DNA of 64,000 nt from Epinephelus fuscoguttatus (Eukaryota > Chordata > Actinopteri > Perciformes > Serranidae). The stretch is taken from contig NC_064753.1 of the NCBI RefSeq assembly GCF_011397635.1, forward strand, positions 25,382,322 to 25,446,321, read 5' to 3'. Below the pieces are notes generated by a model, which did no database searches, was not told the origin of the DNA, and saw nothing but the letters and a program-made list of their open reading frames with translations. The position numbers and the translations under genes are program-made. This document shows, piece by piece, positions 1 to 11,584 of this stretch; position 1 is the first letter of the stretch; each line of letters opens with the position of its first letter.

Positions 1-938
1 TTGGTATCTCTGGAATTTTTATTCCAGGTTGACACCTTGAGCTCTTTGTCATGTCCGTCAAGCCATTCCTGAGGAGTTTTTTAAAATAGTTTATTTGTAG
101 TTTGTGTAGTTTATGTAAAATGAACAAATAATTTAGTAATAGATTTCTACTGACTATTTCACAAAAGAAGAAAAAGAAACTGACTGTCAAGAAGGCAAAC
201 TCATGTGTCAGTTTCTTTTTTTTGTTATCTGCTATACGTGCCCTAAATAAGTTCTTGAGGGCACGTATAGCAGGTAACATTTGTATTTTAACATGTGTTC
301 TTCTTTGAACACAGGCGTATACCTGAGGTGGTACACTGAATCACTCTCATGGGCCCATTCTCTACTTGAGGAAGATTTATACTTGTGTGTCAAATCTATG
401 CTGTAGCCTGACACGCACCTCCCCAGAAATGTAACTACACGTCACGTCGACACGGACCTCCTGTCCATGTTTGCAAGCTGAAAAGCATTTCCCTCAGTGG
501 AAACAAACCTTTTATTTACTTTAATTTCACAGATAAGAATCATTTGTGAAGATTTAAAGTCACCATCAAAAAGTATGAGCGGCCCCTCCACCCCATGGGC
601 CCCCGTGCAACCCCACTACCTGCACTGTCTATATTTACACCCCTGTATCACACCACACAGATTCATTTGGAAGTGCTTGAGTGTTAAACTGTTGTAATTT
701 TTCCCTCTGAAATGTTTAAAACCTGGAGAGGTAATTCAACTCTTTACCTCAGGCTGTTTCAATCTGACATAAGGGCCTAAATAAAGATTTCTACATTGTC
801 CAGATATTTAGAGTTCATACAGCACATTATTTATGCTATATAGATAAAAGTAGCTTGTCAGACTCTTATGTCATTAAGTCTGTACTACTTTAGTTTAGGT
901 CATGATAGTGAGCTACACTTGAATACTCCTCCACCCAC
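1..938. other. Left edge: mis12 intron or flank, AT-rich, no recognised exon
   Basis: The mis12 exon to the right ends at a splice donor, so this stretch should be intron or lie between later mis12 exons. I read the minus strand for a continuation of the Mis12 coiled-coil region and found nothing convincing. It contains two consecutive hairpins (171-220 and 224-278), listed separately. The rest is low-complexity AT-rich sequence. Confidence 0.5.
171..278. repeat. Two back-to-back hairpins
   Basis: The first hairpin pairs 171-184 with 207-220 (14 bp, perfect). The second pairs 224-244 with 258-278 (21 bp arms, one T/G mismatch that would be a wobble pair in plus-strand RNA) around a 13-nt loop. 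Only three bases separate them. A diverged relative of the flanking sequence, with its own short CCCCTGA/TCAGGGG hairpin, appears near 2541-2622, which suggests a dispersed foldback repeat rather than a gene. Confidence 0.6.
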
Positions 939-1358
939 CTCTAAGTGTTGGGGGTAGTTCCTGTGTGACAGGTCCTCGGGCAGGAGGACATTAGGCGGGA
1001 TGGAGAAGCAGCGGTCGATCAGCAGTGTTTCCATCCGCTCCGACAGCTTCTTGAACTGCTTCTCCAGAAACTGCTGCAGCTTCCGGCTGCACTCCCGGGC
1101 CCGGGTCTGGATCACCTCCTCGGCCCCGTCAGACTTGCCTTTGCTCAGCTGCCTCACACACACCTTCTCCACCACGGGTAAAATGTCGTACAGGGAGTCC
1201 CGGAAGGCACTGTAGACCCGTAACATACATGTCTGTGGGGTGAAACCGAAAAACTGTGTCTCGTACAGTTTTAAAGTTGTCAGAGGGAGACCGTCCGCCT
1301 CTTCGCCCACCTCTCCGCGGGTATCCATCTCCATCTCTTCCCGGGTTTCCCGCGCCAT
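939..1358 (-). CDS. mis12: Mis12 kinetochore complex component, first coding exon (partial)
   Basis: Mis12 is a subunit of the MIS12 complex, which links the inner centromere (CENP-C side) to the Ndc80 microtubule-binding complex at kinetochores. The exon encodes 140 residues from an ATG at 1358. After an acidic, fish-specific leader of about 30 residues comes the family hallmark YETQFFGFTPQTCMLR (about 32-47). Further on is IPPNVLLPED (about 120-129), which matches the human IPSNILLPED. The exon ends with GAG followed by GTGGGT, a phase-0 donor. The human protein has about 205 residues, so the C-terminal coiled-coil third is missing here and presumably lies left of the window. Unlike the single coding exon of the human gene, this copy appears to be split. 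The open frame continues upstream of the ATG into low-complexity hydrophobic codons, which I take as non-coding. It is divergent from ppm1g. Confidence 0.87.
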
Positions 1359-2907
1359 GTTGAACTGCTTGTTTTCCTTCTTCTCCTTGTCATCTGTTTT
1401 TCCGGCGTTTGGCAAACAACGACACAGCGCCTTACCGCCACCTACTGGTGTGGAGCGGTACAGCGCGTGGACCCGGAAGCTAAATCTGCTAATAATAATA
1501 ATAATGTTACAATAAATAGATACAATATAATGTTGATAAAATAAATAATACAAATAGTATAAAATAATTGACACACAAACACAACAACACAAAAGCACCG
1601 CACCTCTCAATTAGATTTGTTTTTTTGTTGTTTTGAATTTTACAGTCAGATTTGTGGATATAATTTATTATTATTAATTTGATCAAGTTCATGGTCACTT
1701 TTTTTTTTTTTAACCAGAGGCTTTTAGAGGGATAAAAGACTTGAAAGGGTGGAAACCAATGTGGAAAAATATATATTTCTCCATCCTATACATTTTGATA
1801 ATTAAATTAAATTTGAGGTTTTCATATAGAACAAAGATTAGGGATACTATGTAGCAACGTTGGATCTCTTACTGTCTTTCAATCCTTTTTGTCATTTTGT
1901 GGCACTCACTCCTTATCCACTGTGAGGGTCCACGGGCAGTGGTATGTCATATGTTATAAAGCCCACTGAGGCAAATTGGTAAATAAATAAAAAGAGGTCA
2001 CAAACATTTTTTTTAATTATTTAAAAATGGCTAGGCAGCTGGGCATTATAGTTTATAACCAACATCACTAACAAGAATAAATAGTGCATTTGTTAAGGAC
2101 TGCTTTTAGCTGTGCTCATGAGACTTAAGCCATACGAGCATACTGTATGTGGAACTCACCCAAAATATAAATTGCAGTGCCCATGTTCATCATAATGTAG
2201 AAATATGCCACCTGTTTCAGTTGTATCATTCAGCTGAAAAACTACTTGCTTGGCTTGAAGATTTGCTCAGCTTGTCTGTATTGATAGATTTTGTGCCTAA
2301 ACTAACGACTATATATTGTATCGTCATATGATCAAATAGAGACTTGACATACAGTAATCTTATTTTCTGTTTTGAATATTCGAAAACATCAGTATATTCA
2401 TATTACCCAGCAATCATCAGTGCATATCTGTACATGACAAAAACACCAAGAAAATAAAAATATTTTAATTTAATAAAATAGTTTTAGTAATGTATTTATA
2501 GTATTTATAGTTAATGTATAATAGGCATATAATTTTGTTATCGATTGCTACTGACCATTATAACAAAAAGAACAAAAAAAAAGAAACCCCTGACAGAGAT
2601 GGGATTTGCTTTTCAGGGGCTTAAATAGCAAATGGGACAAATTAACGTTTATTATTAGTTATTCTTTGACCACTGGTATTCCTTATGTGGAAATTTGAAT
2701 TACTAGTAAAAGGCCTGCTTTTCATCACATACTTTGTTAGGGGACTCTCAACTGGCCACAAGAGTACCTGCACCGATCAGTGCAACGTTGATCTTGGTTG
2801 ATTAAAAAAAAAAGTAGCCTATTCATTTTTTTATTTTGTTTTATTTTGACTATTCGTATTTTGTCCAACGCCTGTATGTTTGGTGTTTAATTGATGACTT
2901 CGTTCAT
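1359..2907. other. Intergenic region between mis12 and ppm1g
   Basis: No gene is seen. The first 100 bases next to mis12 are fairly GC-rich and would hold its promoter. The remainder is AT-rich, with A/T runs and no convincing open frame. Near 2541-2622 there is sequence related to the hairpin repeat at the left edge of the window. Confidence 0.5.
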
Positions 2908-2935
2908 AAAAAAAAAAAAAGGGGGGGGGGGGGGG
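2908..2935 (+). repeat. A13-G15 homopolymer junction
   Basis: Thirteen A residues are followed directly by fifteen G residues, just upstream of the ppm1g core promoter. The G run is long enough to form a G-quadruplex and to be polymorphic or an assembly trouble spot. Confidence 0.9.
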
Positions 2936-3075
2936 ACGACTTGACATCGTGACGTGTGACGTACGTTTCAGACACGCCCCCTTGTTGGAACGAAAGGGAC
3001 ATGCGCGCGCGCTTACTTCCTCCTCAGCTCCTGCTTCTTTTGGTCTGTCTGTGTTGATAGCGGCTTTTGCTTCCA
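2936..3075 (+). promoter_or_regulatory. Probable ppm1g core promoter
   Basis: This is a short GC- and CpG-richer island ahead of the first ppm1g exon. It shows paired TGACGT/TGACGTAC elements (CREB/ATF-like, about 2950-2964), CACGCCCCC (Sp/KLF-like, about 2973-2981), a CGCGCGCG run, and ACTTCCTCC (reverse strand GGAAGT, ETS-like). No TATA box is evident, which is usual for housekeeping genes. The exact transcription start cannot be read from sequence. Confidence 0.5.
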
Positions 3076-3149
3076 CACGTGCAATCTTTTCTATGTGAAG
3101 CTCTCTCGTTGGGACCCGTTCATCAGCTCATCCTGCTCTGTCACAATAG
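3060..3149 (+). other. ppm1g: ppm1g 5' untranslated exon (approximate start)
   Basis: A clear donor, AATAG followed by GTAAGC, ends a leader exon at 3149. The next exon begins after CTCCAG at 3433 and contains the start codon at 3459. The left limit is a guess from the promoter-like sequence. Confidence 0.5.
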
Positions 3150-3458
3150 GTAAGCTAACCGTCGGCGCCGACTGTTTGATGTGTCCGCAACTGCGCAGCC
3201 GCTTGCATGGCGGGGGCAGAGGTTAGGGCTGGAAGTTTAGCCGGGTTCGCTCCTGTTAGCATGGTGATGGTAGCTAGCTAATGCGTCTACTTTTTGTTGT
3301 GGTGGCGCTAATGTTAGCTAGCTAGCAACCGTAACTAGCCAGGCTGGTAAACGCAGTTCAAGTGTGACAAATGCGTTGTGTTATACGTGTGTGTCTTTTT
3401 ATGTGAAGCTAAACTGCGTTGTTTCCCTCCAGGTGTAAAGCCATAGAAAACAACAACC

Positions 3459-6400
3459 ATGGGGGCTTATCTGTCGCAACCTAACACGACCAAGACCTCT
3501 TTCGATGGCGGCAACAGCAACATGAGCTACGGTTTCTCTGCCATGCAGGGCTGGCGCGTCTCCATGGAGGTGAGGCGGAAAATGAATGACCGGATCAGAG
3601 ACAACCATGTTGCCGCTACTTAAACACAAAGAATTGAAATCTGTCTCTTTTTGTTAATGGCGGGTTGAAGGGATGTGAGGCATTTCTCTGTGTAGGTTTG
3701 TTTGTATAGGGCCGATAAACACTGCTCTCCTACTAGCTTCTCCCTGAGCACCAACTGCACTGATGGATGCAGTCCATAAATCATCCTCAGGGTGTTGTTG
3801 GTATGCTGATCTACATTGTAATCACTCTCCCACAACATTCAACAGTATGTAATTGTAGTCTGCTGTTTGACTCATGTCTGAAAGTACCAAAGTGTAGCTG
3901 ACAGCATTTGGAGATCCTGTGTCTCTGTCTCATTTTGTTAAAGGGGAACACCACCTAAATTAGGAATACTATTTCCATGCCCTTTGAAAGTTCAATTAAT
4001 ACCTGTGAACATGAGCTAATCTCTCCCAAAGCCAGAAATCACAGAAGTCTCAAACTTGTGATGTCATGGGGTGTAAGGTCTGGAGCTGCTCCATAAATTA
4101 TGATTGGGGGACTGATTTTGTGGACACACAGAACATTTGTTCTCTTTTTTTTTAATACCTAAATGACCTTTAATCTATTGCAGTATTTTCAGTCCTGAAA
4201 TAGAAACTGTACCCATACACTCGGAGCATTCCCCTGGGTGCTCTCAGTGTCATGTAGAACATCTTTCACAGTTCACTGTCTGTGGAGCAGCTCCAGACTT
4301 TATATCCTATGACATCACAAAGTTAAGTTTCAGCACTCTAGTTTTGGGATGGGGCAGAGTTATTCATGTTTACTAATATTTTTAGACTTCTTAGACTAGA
4401 GGAAGAACATTTATGAATTTTGAAAGTGACTGAAGTTTCCCTTTTAAGTGACTTCTGATGAGAAAAACAGCTAAGTAGCAGTAATACACCAGCTGCCAAC
4501 TAAATAACAAGGAAAACTGATTAGTAAATACTACAGCTGGGAATTGCCATAGGACCCATGATACGATATTATTGCGATGTTGTGATAAAATATATTGCAA
4601 TCTCTCACCTTTTTTTCCAACTGCAAATTGTCTCCCCACAGGAAAACTTTGTCAACATCAGGTTTACCTCATGAGACACACTTTAAATAATTTTTATTGC
4701 CACAAAATGTAATGTAAAGCAGACAGACTGACTAACACCGTCATAAAACTTGTCAGAAATGCTGTATACACCTGACAAACTGAACTGCTGGCAGATATAA
4801 CGCCCTCTGCGAGGCCAGATTAAGTGCAAATGAAACACTTACTTGCAGGTATCCCGCTCACTGAATGACAACACCCATGGTGGAAGCGTTGTCTGTTACA
4901 TTCTTGTGCTGCAGTGTTTGCTCCAGTGTGACTTTTGTGTGCTGCTCTAGTCGCAGTTGCCAGTCCTCTGTGAGATAATGTGAAAAAGCAATTGATGTTA
5001 TTATTCTAGTACCAAAGTTGCATTAAAATGTGTATTTGCAAAAATGTATAATGTATGTAATAAAAGATCAATCCTTGCCATTCGTGTATTGATACAGTAT
5101 CGCCATGCAAAATATTGTAAGACTACTGTATCAGTTTTTTCTCCCACCCCTAGTGAGCACATGCATGTGAGTAATTCAGTTAAATGACATGTGCAGACAT
5201 GTTCAATCCTGTATGCACATGAACAGAAACTTTGTTGACTGATTAAGAGAGCTGATTAATATATATTTAAACTATCTGATGGTGAAAAAACTTTAGATGT
5301 CTACATCTTTTCTGTAGTCATTGTTTTCCTTCTGACTCATGTGTCCTATATGTACAGATTGCTTTTTTTTTATTATCAAGAGCGTAATTCTGGTTGTTGT
5401 GATTTATACTAATTTGTAAGCTGTCGTGTTGTCGGTATTGTAATGTGTATTTTTGTGTGTGTTGTCCCACAGGATGCTCACAACTGTATCCCAGAGTTTG
5501 ATGAGGAGACAGCCATGTTTTCTGTGTATGATGGACATGGAGGTAACACACTTTCACATACTGTATAACTACTGTCTTCAATTTATATTATTTTGCAGGG
5601 TACATTAAGGCATCAAACTCTTACACAGCAGTGTTTTGTGACATAGTCAAATCTTAACCTAATCTTATGTTGAAAATGCATGCAGACATTACCCATAAAT
5701 CTTTTATTAAAAGCAACAGTTTCTGTCTTTCCCCTTTTTACTGTTTGTTTTACACACCTCTTTGAGTATGTATTCACACACCTGTCCTGAGAATTTATAT
5801 AACCCGCTGTTCCCATTTAGGCGAGGAGGTGGCTCTGTACTGTTCAAAGTACCTTCCTGACATCATCAAGGAGCAGAAGACCTACAAAGACGGCAAACTG
5901 CAAAAGGTGAGAAGCCACAGAAACCAAAGCACGACCTGTCTTTTGACGTCTTTACGACCAGAGGCCTGCTGTTTGACTGCAGCATAGTTACAAATTAAAT
6001 GGGATGAGAGGTACTATATACATTGTGGTCACTGTTTGTCCTCTGTTCCACAATACTGACACATTTAAAACACTCTATGAGCAGACCTACAACATTAATG
6101 TCGTCAATCTTGAACCCAGTATTACACTGTGACTCTTGGCTTCAGCCGACACACCTTTTTGTGTGATGTTTCCAGGCTCTGGAGGATGCCTTCTTGGCCA
6201 TCGACAGCAGAATGACCTCAGAGGAAGTCATCAAGGAGCTGATCCAGATCGCTGGACGGCCCACTGAGGAGCCTCCTGTTGAAAAGGTGGCAGAGGAGGA
6301 CGATTGTGAGTATGCCCCTAATAATGACATTTATGTGGTTTTGTCTGGTGTGTTTGTGTGCTGTAAGGAACATGTAACAAAGCTCAAAATAGTAATGGAG

Positions 6401-9400
6401 AATCTACAATATTGTCATCCAGCAAAATGCAGTAAACCAAGAACAATATAAGTATGATCATAATTATTAAGGAAAATGCCACTAACACAATCAAGGGCAT
6501 GAAAATGAGACACAAACCACGAGAACACAGGAAAAACAAGACAGCCTGAAGTGCATGGATGTTCACTGGTGGTAGATTAAAAACACTGATGTCAAAACCT
6601 AATTATAATGACAGCATCCAAATGTTTCCATGTTTCCGCCCTCCTTTCAGTGGACACAGAGGAGGCAGCTTTGCTCCACGAGGAAGCCACAATGACCATA
6701 GAGGAGCTGCTGGTGCGCTATGGCCAGAACCTCAATGCTGTCAAGCACGCAGCTGCTCTCAGGTAGTCAAACATACTTTTATTCTAGCACTAATATGGCA
6801 ATGAAGAAATATTTTGAGCCTTACAGTGAGATGGATACTTGAACTTCCTGGAAATGTTACTTTATGACAAATGATGCAGTGGTGACCTCATGCAAGTCAG
6901 TCCGTACATTAATAAATCCATTATGTCTCACCACACCTGTTGAACAGGAATCAGATCACTACAAGGAAGTAATGATAGAATTATGTGGCAACTTTGTTGT
7001 TTATATTTTTGATATTGAAAGCTTTGGACAAGTTTGTATGTTTTGAATTCACTGAAATTGGGATGTTAAGACACTAATAAGAACTGAAAACTTCTTTCAC
7101 GGACAGAATCATCTATACTCAGTCCACCAGAAACCTCTTTCTTGGCGTAAAGGAGTACTTTACCAACAAAATGATCATTTGTATATTAATTACGTACCCT
7201 GTGTTACCTTAAATTCACAAGAAAAACTTTCTTCTACTTACATGCCTCCACTGAGAATCCAAAAAAGTGAATGTAAATGAAATGAAAGCAAAACTATATC
7301 AAAAACTCTCACAACTTGTGCAGTATAATCCAAGTCTCATTTATCTAGTCTTGTGTGCAGTGCTTTCCAAACACATGTATTAATACTGTTAAAAGTCTAT
7401 ATGAAGAAAAAGGAACGAATAGCCAAATATTCATATTGAACAGCCAAATCAGATTCGACTGACACAATCCTGAGTCAGGTACAGCCCTGATTTTGATTAA
7501 GTGTTGCTGTTGTTAAACGCCAACTCTGATTACTTCAATTCATGAAGAATGTTCACCTTTTCTGGATTTTCCGTTCACTGTGGAGGCATACATAAAAAAC
7601 AATTTTCTCCAGGAATTCAAGGTGACACAAGGTGACTAATTGAAATACAAATAGTCATTTTGAGGATGAGGTATTCTTTTAAGTAGCTAGTGCAGTTGTC
7701 TTTGATTGTTGTGTAAAACAACAGCAGTTAAAGGTTTAAGTCTCTTGAACTTCGCTCCTCTTTATTTCCACTTTGTGTTTTGCTCTCAGTGCGGCTGCCA
7801 AGAAGGCTGCGAGCTCGCACCCTGAGGCCTCGGCAGACAAAGGGGAAGGTGGGAAAGGACAGAAGGACGGAGTAAATGGAGATGTGGAGGAAGAGAGCAA
7901 TGGAAAGGCAAAGGAAGCAGAAGGAGCGGCCTGTGGGTCTAAGCTGCGAGCCTGTCGGAGAACAGGAGGCGGTGAAGGCAGTGGTTCAGGTATGGAGCTG
8001 GGATTCAGGGGTCTTTAGCACGTAATGTTCCTGTCTTCAAAAAGATGACACAGTTTCTTAGGTTAATGTTCTAGTTTAAAACTAATTTAGATATTGTAAT
8101 GAGTATCCTTTCATGTGAAAATGGGAAAACTCTGCCTGCTCAGATACTGAAAATTCACCTTGGCAGATTACTTTTGCTTTAAAGATAATCTTAAAGTGAG
8201 TACAAAGGCTTCATGAGTACATGAAAATTATAATCTGAGCACTTATCAAACTCCTTTACTCTCCTGTTCAGTTGTTTTCACTCTCTAGTTTTCATGTCCA
8301 ACGCCTCATGTTGCCCTTGTGTCTCCCCCACAGCAGCTGACTGTGGAGGGTCAGGAAGCTCCAATGGAGAGGAAAAGGCTGGTAAAGCCGAGGGAGACGC
8401 AGGTCCCTCCTGCTCCTCTCTGTCCTCCAAGGCTGCAGGAGATTCCAAGTCAAGGTTTTTTGATGACAGCGAGGAGTCTGAGGAGGGAGAGGAGGAGGAG
8501 GAGGAGGGCAGTGATGAAGAGGTGAGAGCAGGATACTAGAATAAACCGTGAAAGCTCATTTACTCAAATGACTTTGAAAAGCAGTGTAATTGTGGCATTG
8601 TAACCATTGTCTTGTTTTGTTGTTGTTAAAATTAGGATGGCAGTGAGGAGGAAGAGGGTGACAGCAGTGAGATGGATGAAGAGGAGGATACAGAGGAGGG
8701 AGAGGAAGACTCAGAAGATGAAGAGGAGGAGGAAATGTGCCTACCTGGAATGGATGGCAAGGAGGAGGTGTGTATGTCTAATGCAACTGACAAATCAACA
8801 GTGCAACTGTGATACAGATTTCTACATGCAGTACAGATGACTTATCGTGCCTAATGTTGGGGGTAAAGGTGGGGTCGGGTACCAAACTCTTACTTTTGAG
8901 TAATCAGTGCCAAATGTTGGTACCTAAGAGGCTGCATGGGTGAGAACAGGAGGTGCAAACAGGCACCATGAACTACCTTCAAGCCAGGAAGCCACTTGCA
9001 GAATTCCATGGCTGGCTTCCTGGCTTCAGAGCACTTAGCGGCAGAGACAACAAAGCTCCATGGAGCTGCTGTGTGCGGAAAGGAGACGAAAGCACTAAGT
9101 GTACCGAAGCTGAGAAGCCAGTCACGGAGCTCCGTCGACTTCTCAGCAAGCTGATACTATCAGTGCAGCGCAGGTAGTTTCAGTCTGTCTGGTTTATTTT
9201 TCTTTTCTATTTTTTTTTTTTTTTTTTTTTTTTTTAAGAAATAGCTCAGTATCACTGCTGTTTGTGATTGTGTTTGTAAATTCTGTACTTATTCCACATA
9301 TGTGTCAGTTGTGTCTTAACAGAGATCCCCCAAAAAATTAACCAAGAATTTTGCTTGTCACTTTTGAGAGCTGTCCAACTCAGCAGTCGTTAGTTTTTCA

Positions 9401-11584
9401 CCATTTAAAGAGCTTCGCTGTAATTTCCAGTTATGAAGCCAGCGAACAGCTTGCAGTGTGTTGGATTGCCTCATCGCTGTAGAAGCCAAGTTTAGTGATT
9501 TGTGATGACTTTGTGTAAATGAAGGTGGCTGCCTGAAATTCTTTTCTCTGCAGAAAAATATCTAGAAGCTTTACAGTAGACTGTTTCAGTCATAGGGTAA
9601 CATTATTTAGTGGAAACTTACAAATGATTCACATGATTTGTATTTACTGAAAGATGACTTTGTCTTTTGATGTTAATGTAAAACGTCATGGGGGTTTTAA
9701 CACTGTCACTTCTCCCGTGTTCATGTGTTTGCAGCCTGGCTCAGACAGCGGCACCACAGCTGTCGTGGCTCTGATCCGAGGGAAACAGCTGATCGTGGCC
9801 AATGCTGGAGACTCCCGCTGCGTGGTGTCTGAGCGCGGTAGGTCCTAACCATTTGGTGCTTATTTACCTTGATAGAAGTGTTTGTATGATTAAAAATGTG
9901 CCTAGAATCAAGATGTCTACCAATTTAACTCTTCTATATGTATCTACAACCCCCCACCCACATACCAAGAGAATATAATGTTGTGTGTTAGTGCTGCTGT
10001 TACAGTTAACAAGCTTATGAAGAGTTATTAAACAGACTGGTTATAGTATTATGTCATGTCAGGCTGACTGCCATCAGCCTATCAGCAAAGACAACATGAC
10101 ATTCACTGATGGTATTGGCCGATGTTTTTCTGTTGTATTAAATGTAAACGCTCTGTTACTTTGTTGCTGTAGGCAAAGCAGTCGACATGTCGTACGACCA
10201 CAAGCCAGAGGACGAGGTGGAACTAGCTCGCATCAAAAACGCTGGAGGCAAAGTGACGATGGATGGACGGGTCAACGGTGGACTGAACCTCTCCAGAGCT
10301 ATTGGTATGGCTGACTTCTGTGTGTGTGACTTTGAGATTAGTCTTGTAAGCACTTAAATTTATTGCATCAGATTGGCATTTAATAGCAGCTCTTCGTCAC
10401 TGATCGTTGTTTTTCTGTTTTGGGTTCAACTCAGCTATTTAAAATGTGTGCACAATCCCATCCTCTGAGAAGATCACTTCCGCAGGAAGTACGAGTTTAA
10501 GAATGAGTTTCTCTCAACAGTCTGCTAACTTGGTGTCTGACTCTCAGGTGACCACTTCTATAAGAGGAACAAGTCTCTGCCTCCAGAGGAACAGATGATT
10601 TCTGCGATGCCAGACGTCAAAGTTCTGACGCTTAACGAGGATCATGAATTCATGGTCATTGCCTGCGATGGCATCTGGTGAGTTTGAGTGGTCATTGATA
10701 GTTTGTCTGCATAATTGCCATGGTAATGTCATGAGGTTGTTTTTCCTTTTGACTCCACTTTTACTTTATTATTTACTTGTTGATTTTATATTACTATATT
10801 TAGGTATACTCTGCAGTCCTTAAGAATCAATTTGTGAGCCCTGTTTGTATATGTGTGTGTGCAGGAATGTGTTGAGCAGTCAGGAGGTGGTGGACTTCAT
10901 CAACGAGAGGATCAAACCGGACCAGAATGGCAAAGTCAGACGCCTCTCATCCATAGTGGAAGAGGTGAGAAAAAGCTCCTGTTACACACTTCTACATGAC
11001 AGATATTTAAACAAATGGGCTGCAGTTCAGAACAAAACCAGCCACAACTCAGCCCTGAGCAGAGTGACTGTCCACTATTGACCAATCAACAGACTGCAGT
11101 GTTCAGAGCTCCACCTTTTAGTACTAGATCTGTGTGCTACAGTAGGGACCCCAACAGAAGGGTAACCAAAATGGGGATGGTACAGAGCGGTTCCATTGGT
11201 ACCATCCACAACTTGTTGCAGTGGAAACGTTAAAAAGCGTACTGAAATGAACCATACCGTACCGCCCGGTGAAAACAGGGTTTAAGTTGACCCCCAGACA
11301 TTGAACATGGTACCTGATGTTTCTAAATAAATATGTTCATGCATCTTCAATTCAAACCCTGTATGTCCTCCTGACAGCTGTTGGACCATTGTTTGGCCCC
11401 TGACACATCTGGAGATGGGACAGGATGTGACAACATGACCTGCATCATCATCACCCTCAGGCCACACCCGTCTACTGCCGAGCCAGACGACACGAAGAAG
11501 AGGAAGCACCAGGAGGAGGAGGAGGCAGCAGGAGCCGAGCCGGAGAAGAACGGAAACGACAGCAAAAAGGCTAAAAGTGACTAA
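3459..11584 (+). CDS. ppm1g: Protein phosphatase 1G (PP2C-gamma), complete
   Basis: This is a metal-dependent (Mn/Mg) PP2C-family serine/threonine phosphatase, nuclear, linked in the literature to pre-mRNA splicing and histone H2A-H2B handling. Thirteen coding exons join in frame: 3459-3569, 5473-5542, 5821-5906, 6176-6305, 6651-6762, 7790-7989, 8334-8521, 8636-8767, 9735-9837, 10173-10304, 10548-10677, 10865-10964 and 11378-11584. They give 566 residues (human 546). The start [12 protein letters not shown] matches the family, with a myristoylation-type Gly2. Visible motifs are YDGHGG (Asp57, metal ligand), GTTAVVALI (about 349-357), NAGDSRC, DGIWN (Asp462) and GCDNMT (Asp516). The PP2C fold is split by an acidic insert rich in Glu/Asp/Ser (about 280-332), the feature that sets PPM1G apart. 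The C-terminus has KKRKH and KKAK, likely nuclear localisation signals. All introns are GT-AG; the acceptor of the exon at 8334 is a tandem NAGNAG. Identification is very secure. Confidence 0.97.
3939..4447. repeat. MITE with TTAAAGGGGAA / AAAAGGG ends in ppm1g intron
   Basis: The left end reads TTAAAGGGGAACACC and the right end reads CCCTTTTAA, so the termini are inverted. The interior also folds back: GTCTGGAGCTGCTCC near 4078 is mirrored by GGAGCAGCTCCAGAC near 4288. It matches the general design of common TTAAAGG-ended fish MITEs. The family name is not determined. Confidence 0.6.
4532..5152. repeat. Probable degraded hAT-like MITE in ppm1g intron
   Basis: Left part: CTGGGAATTGCCATAG, then a run of GATA/TATTG-rich sequence. 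Right part: TGTATCAGTTTTTTCTCCCA followed by CCCCTAG, which in reverse gives CTAGGGGTGGGAGAAAA. This resembles the ends of hAT-derived repeats with gatacagta-type interiors. The ends are poorly matched, so the limits are approximate. Confidence 0.35.
7148..7682. repeat. MITE with TAAAG-ended inverted arms in ppm1g intron
   Basis: The left arm (7148 onward) contains ACAAAATGATCATTTGTAT. The right arm, reversed, reads AGAATACCTCATCCTCAAAA followed by TGACTATTTGTAT. The interior carries CCAAGTCTCATTTATCTAG and TTTCCAAACACATG, which recur in the element at 39498-40656, so the two belong to one family. It sits in the intron between ppm1g exons ending 6762 and starting 7790. Confidence 0.65.
9212..9235 (+). 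repeat. Poly-T tract in ppm1g intron
   Basis: An uninterrupted run of T follows a CTTTTCTA stretch inside the intron before the exon at 9735. The surrounding 8860-9480 stretch has an 11-bp inverted repeat, GCCAGGAAGCC / GGCTTCCTGGC, and is probably repeat-derived. Confidence 0.8.

Noticed and set aside
1-62. Possible minus-strand mis12 exon (EWLDGHDKELK) after CTCCTCAG
   Set aside because: The frame is open and an AG is present, but the residues do not resemble the Mis12 coiled-coil segment and the pyrimidine tract is weak.
1359-1610. N-terminal extension of the mis12 frame upstream of 1358
   Set aside because: The added residues are low-complexity hydrophobic (ILYYLYYLF type) from AT-rich DNA and precede the expected Mis12 start; the sequence at 1358 has a good start context.
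8953-9177. 74-codon frame in a ppm1g intron
   Set aside because: It overlaps an inverted GCCAGGAAGCC repeat and has no splice signals linking it in frame to ppm1g exons; the exon junctions on either side already join correctly.
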